The notes beneath the pieces are model-generated. The model ran no database searches. It was not told where the DNA came from and saw nothing but the letters and a program-made list of their open reading frames with translations. Source: Phytophthora quininea (Eukaryota > Oomycota > Peronosporomycetes > Peronosporales > Peronosporaceae). From it: a DNA stretch of 19,211 nucleotides. The DNA lies in NCBI GenBank assembly GCA_011947345.1, contig JAAVTG010000349.1, positions 1 to 19,211 of the forward strand, read 5' to 3'. The position numbers and the translations under genes were made by a program. Of the stretch, positions 1 to 8,856 are shown piece by piece (within the stretch, counting starts at the first letter, position 1; each line of letters opens with the position of its first letter).

Positions 1-2244
1 GCTTGATGAGCTGCGGCGACGGGGTGAAGCGCCCCGCCATTTGGCGAGTGACCTCGGCGATCAGTTGGTTGTGCTGCATCTGCTTACGCGTCTTCATGAT
101 GCGTACAATGGCAGCCTCCACGAGGTGTTTGCGGTCTTCAGCCACAGTAGGTGGCAGCGCGTCCGCTGCATTGCCAGTTGACGATACTTGTGGCAACAAC
201 GACGTCTCTTTTGTGAGACGAGAGGTATCCGAACGCGGTGCAGCTTCGACTTGTACGCGTCGTTGACAGAGAACACGTCCGCCTCCTCATCGATGCGCTT
301 ACCTTTGGAACTTTTGATCAAAATCTTGTACTTGGGAGTGCAGAGCGAGATCAAGTGCCGCTTCAGATCCTTCACGCCGATGCGTGAACGCTCCAGTAGG
401 TCCTTGAAGCGCCACTCCGGCCGCTGATTAAATAGCATCAAAATGACGGCCTGATAAGTCGATACGTTCAGCTCGTGGCGGCGCTTGCCTTCCTCGAAGG
501 TGGCGCGAATATCTACAGTGCCCATGTTGGCCATCCACGCCAGCTTTCGCCCGTTATGTCGTGCGTAGTAAAACACTTCAAAAGCTTCCGTTAATTGGAG
601 AAGCTCCGCGGGTAGAGCACACATCGGAGCCATCTCAGTCGGCCAGAAGCCGCTGGTAAGCACATGCACAGAGAGCGGCATGGGTAGAACGGACGAGTCT
701 ACGCTAAGACTGGAACTCCTGGCGTCAAACCCCGGGGTAGCGGATTTCCGATACAGTTCCATCAGATCCTTAGATATGCTCATGTCCTTGAACATACCTT
801 CGAGTTTCGATGTAAATTGGTAGCCGCATTCGGCCTTGAGCTTTGAGATCACGAGCTTCTCCGCCTCATCCGATGTGCCACGACTGTTTAGTAAGCGCTT
901 GGCTAACAGAACCTTGTAAAACTCCTCAAAAACGTCCTTATCCTGCAGATACCTGAACAGCGCGATGACCTGCGTTACGCGAGTGTCCAGCTCCTCTTCG
1001 AAGCGATTTTTGGCGCGCAATAGCTCGTCGAGGTTATGTGCCAAGTACCCCGCGCACACTGTGCTGGTATTCATAAACACCTCAAACCCGTTCTTGATAC
1101 TTTTGTGGAATTGCGGATCGTCGAAGAAACAATCCGACAGAAAGCCGATGAACTTTTCACGCAATGCCAATAACTTCTCCACGAATTGTGCCGCGTCCAG
1201 CGCCGTCTCGGTGTTGGTCTGCATCTTGACGATTTCGTCTCCTGTGTCTTGATGTACTCCAATACAGCGTCGCTAATCTCCGGCAGAGTGCTAGGCACTC
1301 GTCGGAACAGTGAGTACATCCTTTTCAACGCCTGAGACTTACCGTCACGGAAGAGAACTACACACCCTGAATGCTCCATCTCGACCAAGGCTCGCGCTTG
1401 GTTCTTAATCAGCTGCGTCTCTACAATGGTCTTTAGCTTGTGTTCCGTCGATGGATTCAAGTAGTGCAGCACCCTAGCTCCTTCCTCATTCAATCTCTGC
1501 TCGGCCTTTTCCAAATACTCTGAGCAAGTAGCCACGTCCAGCATGGCTTGCGCTTCGACCCGGTAAAAGTCTAGCGTCGTGTCCAAGAAGAACTTTTCAA
1601 AGTCAAGCTCGTACACTGCGTTCGAGTGAACACCGAGGTCCACGAGCATCCGTAAGATGCTTTTCAGTAGATCTCTGTCTATGAGTTCACCGTGGCGCTC
1701 GCGGTCGATACTGAGCAGTAAACGGGCACGCAGTCTTTCCCGCACGCTGTCGTGGCGTACAATCACGTCCCGGAAGATGTAGAGGCCGCTGTCGTAGACT
1801 GGCAGCTTGCGCTTCTGCGTGACGTACGTGCGATCCATGTACATGAGGATATCTCTGACCATGGTCATAACTACTTGGTGATCCACCCATTGATCATTGA
1901 GAGCCACGAGGAGGAGCTCGTCGGAGACTTGGGCCACTTGCTGAGCGACTTGCTGCAAGTGTTCGGTGATGACCCCCACCACGCCGTTGTAGAGCAGATC
2001 TCCGTGTTTGTGGAGCACCAGGTTGTAGGAATTTCTAACGAAAAGACAAAGATATTATAAAATGGGCGACTAGGTATCACATTGGGGGAGTGTAGTACCG
2101 ATAAAGCTCCTCGAAGGACAGCAGGCTGGCGTTGTGCGAGAAGATCTCGTAGATGGCAGTGCGCAGAGAGGCCCAGATCTCCTGCGCGCGGGCCTGGTCC
2201 ATGCCCATGTTCTGGCGGTACGGCTTAATCACCAGCTTCTTCAT
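1..2244 (-). CDS. CUL3: Cullin-3-type E3 ubiquitin ligase scaffold (C-terminus cut by window edge)
   Basis: Scaffold of cullin-RING ubiquitin ligases: the N-terminal repeats hold a BTB-type substrate adaptor, the C-terminal domain holds RBX1, and NEDD8 is attached to a conserved lysine. Two exons: 2099-2244, a 64-nt GT-AG intron (2035-2098), then 2034 down to 1. The start at 2244 gives an N-terminus of usual cullin-3 length. Seen: SFEELYR at the end of exon 1, then [11 protein letters not shown]; the cullin-homology motif with [30 protein letters not shown]; and the neddylation motif [16 protein letters not shown], whose lysine is near 101-103. HKHG, SKLHRV and QHN favour CUL3 over CUL4. About 727 residues are in the window, and some 20-30 C-terminal residues are off the edge. 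Two apparent one-base deletions (near 1241-1242 and 209-212) break the frame; conserved cullin sequence continues directly across both. Family assignment is firm; intactness is not. Confidence 0.93.
2035..2098 (-). other. Spliceosomal intron in the cullin gene
   Basis: The 64-nt intron begins GTACTA after the CG of an Arg codon and ends GTTAG before A-AAT-TCC. Splicing restores ELYR followed by [11 protein letters not shown], matching the cullin-3 family across the junction. Reading through instead meets a stop within about five codons. Confidence 0.88.
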
Positions 2245-2534
2245 GGTCGGCAGCAGCAGATCGGCTTCGACAACAGGGAGAGCTGAGATGAGGCAACAGT
2301 CTTTTTGTTTGTGTAGATTTTTTAGATAGTAAGACTGTGGTGAAATGATGGTAGCATATGTACTATAGCGATTTTTCGTTTGTTTGCAAATACGAGCTGC
2401 AGCGAGCACTAAAAACCAAAACTATTTGACTTACAAGAATGCAACTAGGACGCCTCCCTCTGCGTTCGCTCTCCTGCTGCTAGTAGAGTCTCTTCAGCCC
2501 GCGCTGGTGTGCTAGAACCTCCATGATGACTTGA
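2245..2534. other. Upstream region of the cullin gene; no gene seen
   Basis: Holds the presumed cullin promoter and 5' UTR. The minus strand has an acceptor-like TCATCTCAG just upstream of the chosen ATG (around 2282-2290), so a 5' UTR intron or a slightly longer N-terminus is possible. The open frame upstream of the ATG (to 2409) does not look like cullin sequence. No repeat or RNA gene was recognised. Confidence 0.4.
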
Positions 2535-2965
2535 AGTACTATTCAGTTGCAACATTTAATTTTACCTTTAGGATAATTAACTGTCTACTGCTAATTCCTG
2601 TTGCACTGCCACCCGCTATCGACAGATTGCCATCAGGTCGCGCCTTAGTTAATGATGTTGGTGGCATAACTTCTAGACCGGTGTCTCGCAGGACCATGTT
2701 GATCCAGATAAATTCCGGAAGACTAGTGCCATTGTGACGTACCTAGCTTCTGTGCAGGAGAGAATGAGCATGCTATGTTTCTTTGGGCCCGGTCTACGAG
2801 ACAGCCACCATTGGCATAGCATACCCTCCAGCAACTTTAACTCCCGTTCCACCGCAAAGGCGGCGTCGGAGTACACCACCAGTCCCGAAACAGCACCGGA
2901 CTTGTATGCCAGGTCAAATTCCGCGTACTGTTTAAATACCGAAACACGATCCGTGCTTCACAGTG
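2535..2965 (-). mobile_element. Decayed Ty1/copia retrotransposon fragment (end of RT and RNase H)
   Basis: Minus-strand reading gives RYLNSTRNLTW, then in another frame YKSGAVSGLVVYSDAAFA, then after a further shift SCTEARYVTMALVF. These correspond in order to the copia RT/RNase H junction (LRYLKGT), the YSDADWAG motif with the first RNase H Asp, and the LSSTEAEY block. Downstream, around 2680-2540, an open stretch LEVMPPTSLTKARPDGNLSIA probably continues the RNase H tail. At least two frameshifts and several stops show it is dead. No LTR or target-site duplication was found. Family order and spacing support copia; the lineage within copia is not determined. Confidence 0.78.
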
Positions 2966-3834
2966 TTTACCGGGCGCTCAATCTTTTAAAAAGAACCGAG
3001 CTGTTGTAGCTAGGTGAGTTTCGTATTCATACTGATATAAAACAGAGATCCAATTGCAGGACGAAAACGGAACGCAGCGTGTTTTTGTTGCTGGAACAAC
3101 CAATTACGGGAGCACTTCCATTGGAGTATACGCGGACCAGATTATGCTTATGTTGAACCACTCGAGAATCTCTTTCGCTTACTATCATTTTTCTATGTGG
3201 CTCGAGCTCCTGTTAATGACCACTCCAGCTCTAATCCGAGGAAGTAACGTACATTTTCGAGTGATTCACGTGCAGACCCCTTGCTGTGTTGAACTCCATC
3301 AAGACCTTACTGCGATAAAATGTAGAAATAGTCGTTGTTGCAGTAGTTGCTTGTGAGGTGGCAGGCAAAAGACATAGTCATACTGTTTGATTTGATGCAC
3401 CCGTTGTTTCATCGCAACCTTTAACTGCGTCTTTAAGAAAAAAACTCTGGATTATGATGGGATCATTTTTTCGACTCAACGCGCTTAACAGTCTTCTTGA
3501 ATGCACTACATCAAGGAAGGGTCCCTATATGTACTCAAATGATTGAAATCCACATTCAATTGCATAGTGACTATGCGCCGAATCGGTAAACAACAACAAT
3601 CATATTAGCATGCATAGACCGTGTGGCCTTAAATTTTACCGTCTTGTCCACACCAAATAACATACCACCAGTACTAACAAACGATAGCAAACCCAGATTC
3701 ATTTCTAGAGAAAGGATCATCATTACGTTTTCTCGCTACGCGAAAAATTAAGCTATGTCAGTGACATTTTATAGCCTTTAGTATCTTTCCACTCTGTTGG
3801 TCCAAAGTCGTTGTGTTCCCCATATTATACAGGA
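2966..3834. other. AT-rich intergenic/repeat-island DNA with no recognised gene
   Basis: Frames are short on both strands and none gives a recognisable domain. A 100-codon plus-strand frame (3054-3356) has non-GC-biased codon use, unlike the real genes here, and no motif. The region probably consists of old transposon flanks. Confidence 0.4.
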
Positions 3835-4168
3835 AGGCTTCCAATTTACTGGATAGCGGCGAATAAAAGATGACCATGGGTGGGAACGCAACACCTATAG
3901 AGACCCACAAGCATTGCTGTAGCCCGCGCTTTCACCTTCTCCGCGCATTTACCCTAACTGTGTTTGCCCCCTTCCGTTTGATGGTCTTGATAGGCAGGTA
4001 CCCAAATCGAACATCGGTTACGTCGGCGTTGTAGCACTTGTCAACCCCGAGTTCGTCCATATCCGCTTGCACCTCCTTACAAAACGCCACTGCGTCGAAC
4101 TCCTCCGGCATCAATGGGGCTGTGTGGTGGCACACCTCCATCGACTTGTTCTCTCTTCGGCGCCTCAC
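3835..4168 (-). mobile_element. Decayed pogo/Tigger-like (DDE_1, CENP-B-type) transposase fragment
   Basis: The minus-strand frame contains CYNADVTDVRFGYLPIKTIK followed by KGANTVRV, which matches the DDE_1 transposase region around the first catalytic Asp (family form N-[AM]-D-[EQ]-T-x-V-x-F-x-Y-[LI]-P, then a K-G-x-K-T-V-W-V block). The usual Q/E after Asp is V here. After a stop and frameshift, VKARATAMLVG corresponds to the next family block (ERATVMLLG). Truncated at both ends, with no terminal inverted repeats found, so it cannot be active. The family call rests on motif order in about 110 codons. Confidence 0.68.
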
Positions 4169-4934
4169 GGATTAGCTTTCTCGTTGTGCACAGCTACACC
4201 TCTGACGCACCAAAACAATTCTCCATTGAACGATAGTGACTTTATGCTGGTTTGTCAACATGGTGCATGTGTCCTTCTTTTCACTCTGGCATGGTTTACC
4301 CTATGGCGCGTTGGAAGGAAGAACGCTAATGCAGATATGTTTGGTGGAGAGGGTGGGTCTGTAGTTATCTGAAAAATACATCGACCGTTACAACAAGTGT
4401 TTGATAGCATCGAAAATGGAGGACATATATTTGCTAGCCGTTACAAGACCATACCGTTGTGACTAGAGAAATGAGGTTAGTCAGCTCATATTGTGAATAT
4501 CGGTATCTTAACTCTTTCGCGAACACTTGCTATTGACATCGTTTTCTAAAGTTTTCGAACTTAAGTCATTGCAACATCAAATGGTGCGAAACGCGCCAAA
4601 GCCAATCGCGCTTCAACCAATTCTATAAGAGTTTGGTTATTCGGCGACTCTACACTATAGATTGTACACGAATATCTTATTCAACAACAAACAAACTGGT
4701 GTGCTGTGGTGCTGCTGCAAGAATGGCGCCGAAAGTAAATGGTTATCCAGCACAACAAATACGACCAAGTTACCCTGATGGAGACCATAAAGCGCAAAAT
4801 GAGACGATGAATGCACATCCTGCCTGCGTTGTGAGAACGTAATCCACAAACTTGGCTTCACGCACGTCAATCGCATTAAGCTTCATCTCCGAGAATCTCG
4901 GCAAGAGATTTTGACGTATTTGCTCTCTTTTCAT
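4169..4934. other. Gene-free stretch between two transposon remnants
   Basis: No domain was recognised on either strand. Plus and minus frames of 70-100 codons overlap each other and lack the GC-rich codon use of real genes in the window. Upstream parts of the pogo-like and copia elements may extend into it but are too decayed to call. Confidence 0.35.
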
Positions 4935-5445
4935 GGAGAGCCAGGGAGTAAGACGGGATATGGAGTACGCCTCGGTAATGGAGGATCGAATACGGTAGTT
5001 GGTTCTAAGTCCCAAGCCGACGAGGGACAAACCGGTCAACATCTTGTCTTCTATGTGGGTGGTCGTGACAAAGATGAATAAATGCGGTAAGATTGACCGA
5101 CACAATACAAGACTAGCGATCAAACGATATCAGCAAAGGAATGGATTGAACTATCTAGAAACCTATTCTCTTGTGTTGAGGATGGAGTCAGTGTTGTTGG
5201 GTTTTCCTCTAGCGCTACGACTAGGCTTACGACTGTCATAATATCGACTTCGTGACCGCATTTCTCAATGGATTGTTCTCAAGTGTGGACATCTTCGTGG
5301 AACAGTTTGAGGGCTATATTGACGGTACAGGAAGAGTGTGTAGATTGCCGATGGGTTCCTACGGTCTGAAGCACGCCTCCCAAATCTGAAACAATGCGCT
5401 TCACAAATACCTGCTAGCAATTGAATTCGTGAAGGTTACGTTTGC
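4935..5445 (+). mobile_element. Decayed Ty1/copia reverse transcriptase fragment
   Basis: Plus-strand reading gives, in order: PTRDKPVNILSSMWVVVTK (the KWVFK entry to copia RT), KIDRHNTRLAIKRYQQR (family RYKARLVAKGFxQ), YLETYSLVLRMESV (YxETYSPVVRxxSV), then after a one-frame shift DFVTAFLNG (DVKTAFLNG, with a catalytic Asp), FVEQFEGY (MEQPEGF) and CRLPMGSYGLKHA (CKLxKSLYGLKQA). A stop replaces the Trp that normally follows in QW. The YVDD box downstream is not recognisable. This is clearly RVT_2 (copia pol), oriented opposite to the copia pieces at 2.5-3.0 kb and 9.8-10.0 kb, so it is probably a separate insertion. Confidence 0.9.
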
Positions 5446-5634
5446 AAGGTGGTGGTGACAGCCCACGGCGTTGTGGATCGTCAATTGGCAGGTTGGCGAG
5501 CTCATGCTGGAGGAAGTTGTGGTGCTATGGTGAAGAAAAGGAGCATGTGTAGGCAGCCAGGTTCTAGTGAACATGGTACTATGTGAACCCTGAAAGTAAA
5601 TGGTCAAGTCGCTTCTATTTAGCGTCTTTATCGG

Positions 5635-5818
5635 TTTACCAAGGATGCTTTCATTAATCAAGAACGAAAGTTAGGGATCGAAGATGATTAGATACCATCG
5701 TAGTCTTAACCATAAACTATGCAGACTCGGGATTGGTAGTCGTTTACTTTAAATGACATTGCCAGCACCGTATGAGAAATCAAAGTCTTTGGGTTCCGGA
5801 GGGAGTATGGTGGCAAGG
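5635..5818 (+). rRNA. Partial nuclear 18S rRNA fragment (pseudogene)
   Basis: About 184 bp match a conserved internal segment of eukaryotic small-subunit rRNA. Seen in order: TTTACCAAGGATG, TTTCATTAATCAAGAACG, the universal block around GATTAGATACCATCGTAGTC, TTAACCATAAACTATGC, ACCGTATGAGAAATCAAAG, then GGGTTCCGGAGGGAGTATGG ending at GGCAAGG. The match stops abruptly at both ends. Small changes from the universal sequence (one G fewer in the GTTAGGGGATCG stretch, substitutions in the hairpin around 5730-5765, GGCAAGG for CGCAAGG) show it is not a working gene. It lies about 190 bp downstream of a copia RT remnant on the same strand. Confidence 0.92.
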
Positions 5819-5819
5819 A

Positions 5820-6010
5820 AAAGGGTGGAGGTCTAGCGCTCGTGCCTTGCGCTGATGTCCAGCGGCACCCGGTAGGAGAGAGAGGGGGGCGAGTGGGTTT
5901 TCATCGGGTCCCGGGAAGGTGCTGGCGACCAGGCGTCGACCTTCGCCCCTATTGCCCCAGCTGTCCCCGATCTTGACGATCACGCACTTGGCCCAGGTTA
6001 AGCACTAGCC
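5820..6010 (-). other. GC-rich coding-like patch, unidentified
   Basis: This patch is clearly more GC-rich than its surroundings. On the minus strand an open frame covers nearly all of it (CVIVKIGDSWGNRGEGR, then LVASTFPGPDENPLAP). No family was recognised. It starts within a few bases of the end of the 18S fragment, so the composition jump marks a junction between pieces of different origin. It could be part of a retrotransposon or a captured gene fragment. Confidence 0.3.
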
Positions 6011-6324
6011 AGGGCGAGGTACTGGGATGTGTTTTTGATTGACCGTTCCTTGTTGGTCATAACCACACAAACATTGATAAGTTGTACTTTCCAATCCTCG
6101 TCCAAATGGTCGGCATCATGTTTTGCGCTTTCCGTTTATAGCGACTCTAAGAGTGTTCTGACGACAGATTACGAGAAAGTTAACTTTTATGAAGCCGTTA
6201 ACACCAGTCCAGTTATCGTAACGATACAAAAGAAGCTCCTCGCGAGTGTGCTGCGCATTCAGCAAATCGATACACTATTCCGTAGGCGGCCGCAAATGAA
6301 GTGCTGACACAGGATTACCACGGT

Positions 6325-6530
6325 TGGGTTGAGAGACCGAACACACGCCAATCAAACGCATACCCTCTGCAGTGTCGTCTTTTACCTGCTTCGAGTGTCC
6401 CGTAAATCGCTTGAATTTTGTTCGCCGGCGGAGTCAGAACGTCCTTGTGTGCGTTGCATGTCGTGGAACCGGGATCCACATCGGTCGCTTCATGACGACC
6501 TTGAAAGTCAGGTAAGGCGCATTAACGAAA
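6325..6530 (-). pseudogene. Unidentified protein-like relic (minus strand)
   Basis: The minus strand is open for about 65 codons and reads like protein: LPDFQGRHEATDVDPGS, then PPANKIQAIYGTLEAGKRRH and CRGYAFDWRVFG before a stop. The block NKIQ...GKRR..CRGYAFDW loosely resembles NUMOD/AP2-type DNA-binding modules (I-x-x-V-C-x-G-x-R-x-x-x-G-G-Y-x-W/F). That is inference from a short pattern and not a firm call. The plus-strand frame over the same bases (6329-6652) has no such character. No start and no flanking exon could be assigned. Confidence 0.32.
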
Positions 6531-6676
6531 ACAAAATAATTTATATCCATTCCTTCGTACATACAGTATCGTTCATGGTTTTGTTACGGAGGGACTATTT
6601 TACTGTTTCTCAGTCGAGTTACCAGTTGCAGATTCTGAGAAACGAGACTTAACCCAATCTGAGTGCTGTGAACACA

Positions 6677-7218
6677 TTACGAACAAATAAGAGCCAATGC
6701 GCACCGTTTTATTGTAGAACGATTTGTCCCATAGCTGGGTTTAAGGCCATGAAACGCTTCCACGTGGGTTTCCACTGGACGAGCAGCATCCTCCCCGCCG
6801 CGGGAAGGGGAGATGCTTAGCACCTTTTGGCTTGCCAGGTGTTGGTGGACATCAGTGCCGCAGCGAGTATGCAATCACGTAGCGTCTAGTAACCTTTAGG
6901 AAATTTGCCCCACTAGCAAATGGTGGATGGCGATAAGTACGCGGCGGCGTTTGGTCGGGATATTGGCCCACATCAGCTCGCGCCGGATTACGTGCGCCGC
7001 GTGCTTGTCAATGCGGGGGTGATCAATGTCATCATGGACAAGTAGAATCCCCAAACAGAGCTTGAACCTGTTGCGGCTGTATACATAGCGAATAGCGAAA
7101 TAACATTTCCATTGCTACATGTACACGGTTGGCTGACATTCATATGGAACATTCTCTACCCAGTAGCAGTGGTCAAAGAAGACTCCGCAAAAGCAACAGC
7201 GGCGACAAACAAAAACCA
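6677..7218 (-). pseudogene. Unidentified decayed protein-coding relic (minus strand)
   Basis: One minus-strand frame runs from an ATG at 7218 to 6677 with only four internal stops. Readable blocks in order: a Cys-rich start (CRRCCFCGVFFDHCYWV), RYVYSRNRFKLCLGILLVHD, DIDHPRIDKHAAHVIRREL, MWANIPTKRRRVLIAIHHLL, then after stops SRGGEDAARPVETHVEAFHG. The middle part (about 6908-7110) has GC-rich third positions like the real genes nearby. The family was not recognised. Candidates are part of a retrotransposon polyprotein, given its place downstream of the gypsy chromodomain end on the same strand, or a decayed host gene. A 41-codon plus-strand frame (6920-7045) lies over the same GC-rich block and is taken as its shadow. 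Confidence 0.35.
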
Positions 7219-7383
7219 TTCTAAACTGTTTTAGTAAAACGAAATATAATTGCATACCAAATATATGTTGTCCTGAAACTATTCGTTTTCACGGTTAACT
7301 GTCTCAGTCAAAAACCAGCCATTTCGTGGACTATGCCGCACAAATTAGCAGAGGACGCACTGGACTGGCACTCTAATGTTTTA

Positions 7384-7595
7384 ATCAAGTGAGGACTTCT
7401 TCAGGATGGTGTTCAGGGTCGTCATGTCTCACAACGACCTTGAGCACTTGCGGATCAACCGCCACACGGTGAGATCGATCTGTGGGGAGGTCAACCTGCG
7501 TGTACTATTTCCTCGTGAATTCCCGCCAAGACGCCCACTCCGCCGTGCCGTCCGCTCGCACGCTAAGGCGATCATCGTAGAGACTCTTGCGACTC
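7384..7595 (-). pseudogene. Unidentified decayed coding block (minus strand)
   Basis: The minus-strand frame reads SRKSLYDDRLSVRADGTAEW, ASWREFTRK, one stop, then YTQVDLPTDRSHRVAVDPQV, LKVVVRHDDPEHHPEEVLT and a stop. Codon use is GC-rich and there is a single in-frame stop in about 70 codons. It looks like the C-terminal part of a protein, perhaps transposon-encoded, but no family was recognised. The plus-strand frame at 7406-7612 is Arg-rich and is probably its shadow. Confidence 0.38.
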
Positions 7596-7740
7596 AAGGT
7601 ATTTATATTTGACACGTTTAAATTAAAGATGTCTGTCCTACGCCTCTTTTTAACTCTACATATTGAGTGTTATGGCTTGGGGTATAATGTAATGTTAGTT
7701 TAAGCTAAGTTCAAGCCCACAGTAACGCGGCACTAGCGTC

Positions 7741-8213
7741 GTTGTGTGCATACTCTTCGATTTATGCGTGCAGGGCGTTGTTCTTGTCTTGGACGTCTCC
7801 GAGTAGACACATATTCATGCGCCATTTCTCGCACACTTCGCTCATATTGTACCACGTCTAAACTCGGGAGCTCAGGCATGGGCTCTCAAGTTAAGTCGGC
7901 AACGTTGTCATACCCTTGGCAATGCACTAGGTACCGCGCGGTGCGGTTGTACACTCGTTTGGCTAGCAGGGCCTCGATCACGTACTGCGCTGTAGATCAC
8001 AGCGGTAGGCTTTCCGTCATCACTCTCCTCGGTGGAGACAGGAGCCATTTCTGGGGCTCTGGCACGGTATTTTCTCTCTGGATCGATGCTGGAGAAGCGC
8101 TCAGCATCATCCCGAAAAGCTGTTGGCGTGGCGTTGGCGACTGTGGTGCCATTATGGCAATGCGTGGAGCGATTCGCTTCAAGCGAAACAATAAGTCATC
8201 GAACCAGTTCTAA
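7741..8213 (-). mobile_element. Ty3/gypsy (chromovirus-type) polyprotein C-terminus with decayed chromodomain
   Basis: Minus-strand reading gives DDAERFSSIDPERKYRARAP and MAPVSTEESDDGKPTAVIYS, then after a one-base shift the chromodomain YVIEALLAKRVYNRTARYLV, HCQGYDNVADLT, a stop where the domain's Trp of TWEP belongs, then EPMPELPSL and a basic tail (STRRRPRQEQRPARINR). This follows the chromodomain pattern YxVExILxxR...YLVKWxGY...TWEP. Chromodomains end the integrase of chromovirus retrotransposons and guide insertion to chromatin. The Trp-to-stop change and the frameshift show decay. The plus-strand 155-codon frame over the same bases is a shadow. LTRs were not found. Confidence 0.72.
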
Positions 8214-8565
8214 AATGTATCCATCCTGTCAAATGTTAATTTAGAAAATCTTATCAGAATGCAAATGGTTTTGGGCAACCATATTTTTATCCTGTCACAT
8301 GGGGCGATGTACCGTGGACATCAACCTCGACCTGTGCTGTCCAAGGCGCAACAACGAAAGCATAGGGCAGCTTTTAACCGAAAAAATATTAAGCCGATAG
8401 ATATCATGCCATTGGCATACCGGCTTACTATTACGGGCATAGATACCGTGTATTGTGGTAGTTGAAAAGTTATGTTGCAACAAAAAAACTATCTAACTAA
8501 GAGCAAAGTGCCAGCAGCCTCATTTTTTCTACACAATAGTAGTTAGCGACGTCGCTGTTGGACTC
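8214..8565. other. No gene recognised between gypsy and hAT remnants
   Basis: AT-rich with only short frames. A 68-codon plus-strand frame (8259-8465) has no motif. It probably includes the boundaries of the two neighbouring transposon pieces, but no terminal repeats were identified. Confidence 0.35.
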
Positions 8566-8856
8566 GTGTCACTGCGGATGGCGCATGAGCTCAGCGGAAA
8601 GCCTTGCACTCTCACGACGGACGCGTGGACTAGTGTGACTGAAAAAGCAGTCCTGAACTACGTTGCCATAAGTGACGAGAAAACGTTCTTCCTGGAGTCC
8701 GTTCACACCGGTACTGTTTCGCATGATGCTGCTTTCTTTGTCTTGGATATTGAGAGAGTGATCCACGACTACTCGTGGTTAACTGTCTGCGCTGTAGCGA
8801 CGGACAACACGGCTACGAACAATCACTCGACTGCGCTGAGTCGACAGGCGCAATAG
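8566..8856 (+). mobile_element. hAT-like (DUF659-type) transposase fragment
   Basis: An open stretch of 96 codons contains GKPCTLTTDAWTSVTEKAVL, NYVAISDEKTFFLESVHTG, SHDAAFFVLDIERVI and TVCAVATDNTATNNHSTALS. This follows the DUF659/hAT transposase order: the TDAWTS block with the first acidic residue, the F-L-x-S-V-x-T-x-x-x-S-H-x-A strand, and V-x-x-V-V-T-D-N-A-x-N with the second catalytic Asp. Only this central part is present. The N-terminal BED zinc finger and the C-terminal dimerisation domain are missing, so it is a remnant. It is the least decayed transposase piece in the window, being open throughout. Confidence 0.8.

Noticed and set aside
4770..5123. 117-codon minus-strand frame that looks partly protein-like
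   Set aside because: Its right part overlaps the clear plus-strand copia RT and the left part has no motif, so it is treated as a shadow.
6920..7045. 41-codon ATG-to-stop plus-strand frame with GC-rich codons as a small gene
   Set aside because: The opposite strand shows a longer protein-like reading over the same block, which explains the GC-rich codon pattern.
7746..8213. 155-codon plus-strand frame as a gene
   Set aside because: The minus strand over the same bases carries a recognisable chromodomain; the plus frame is its shadow.
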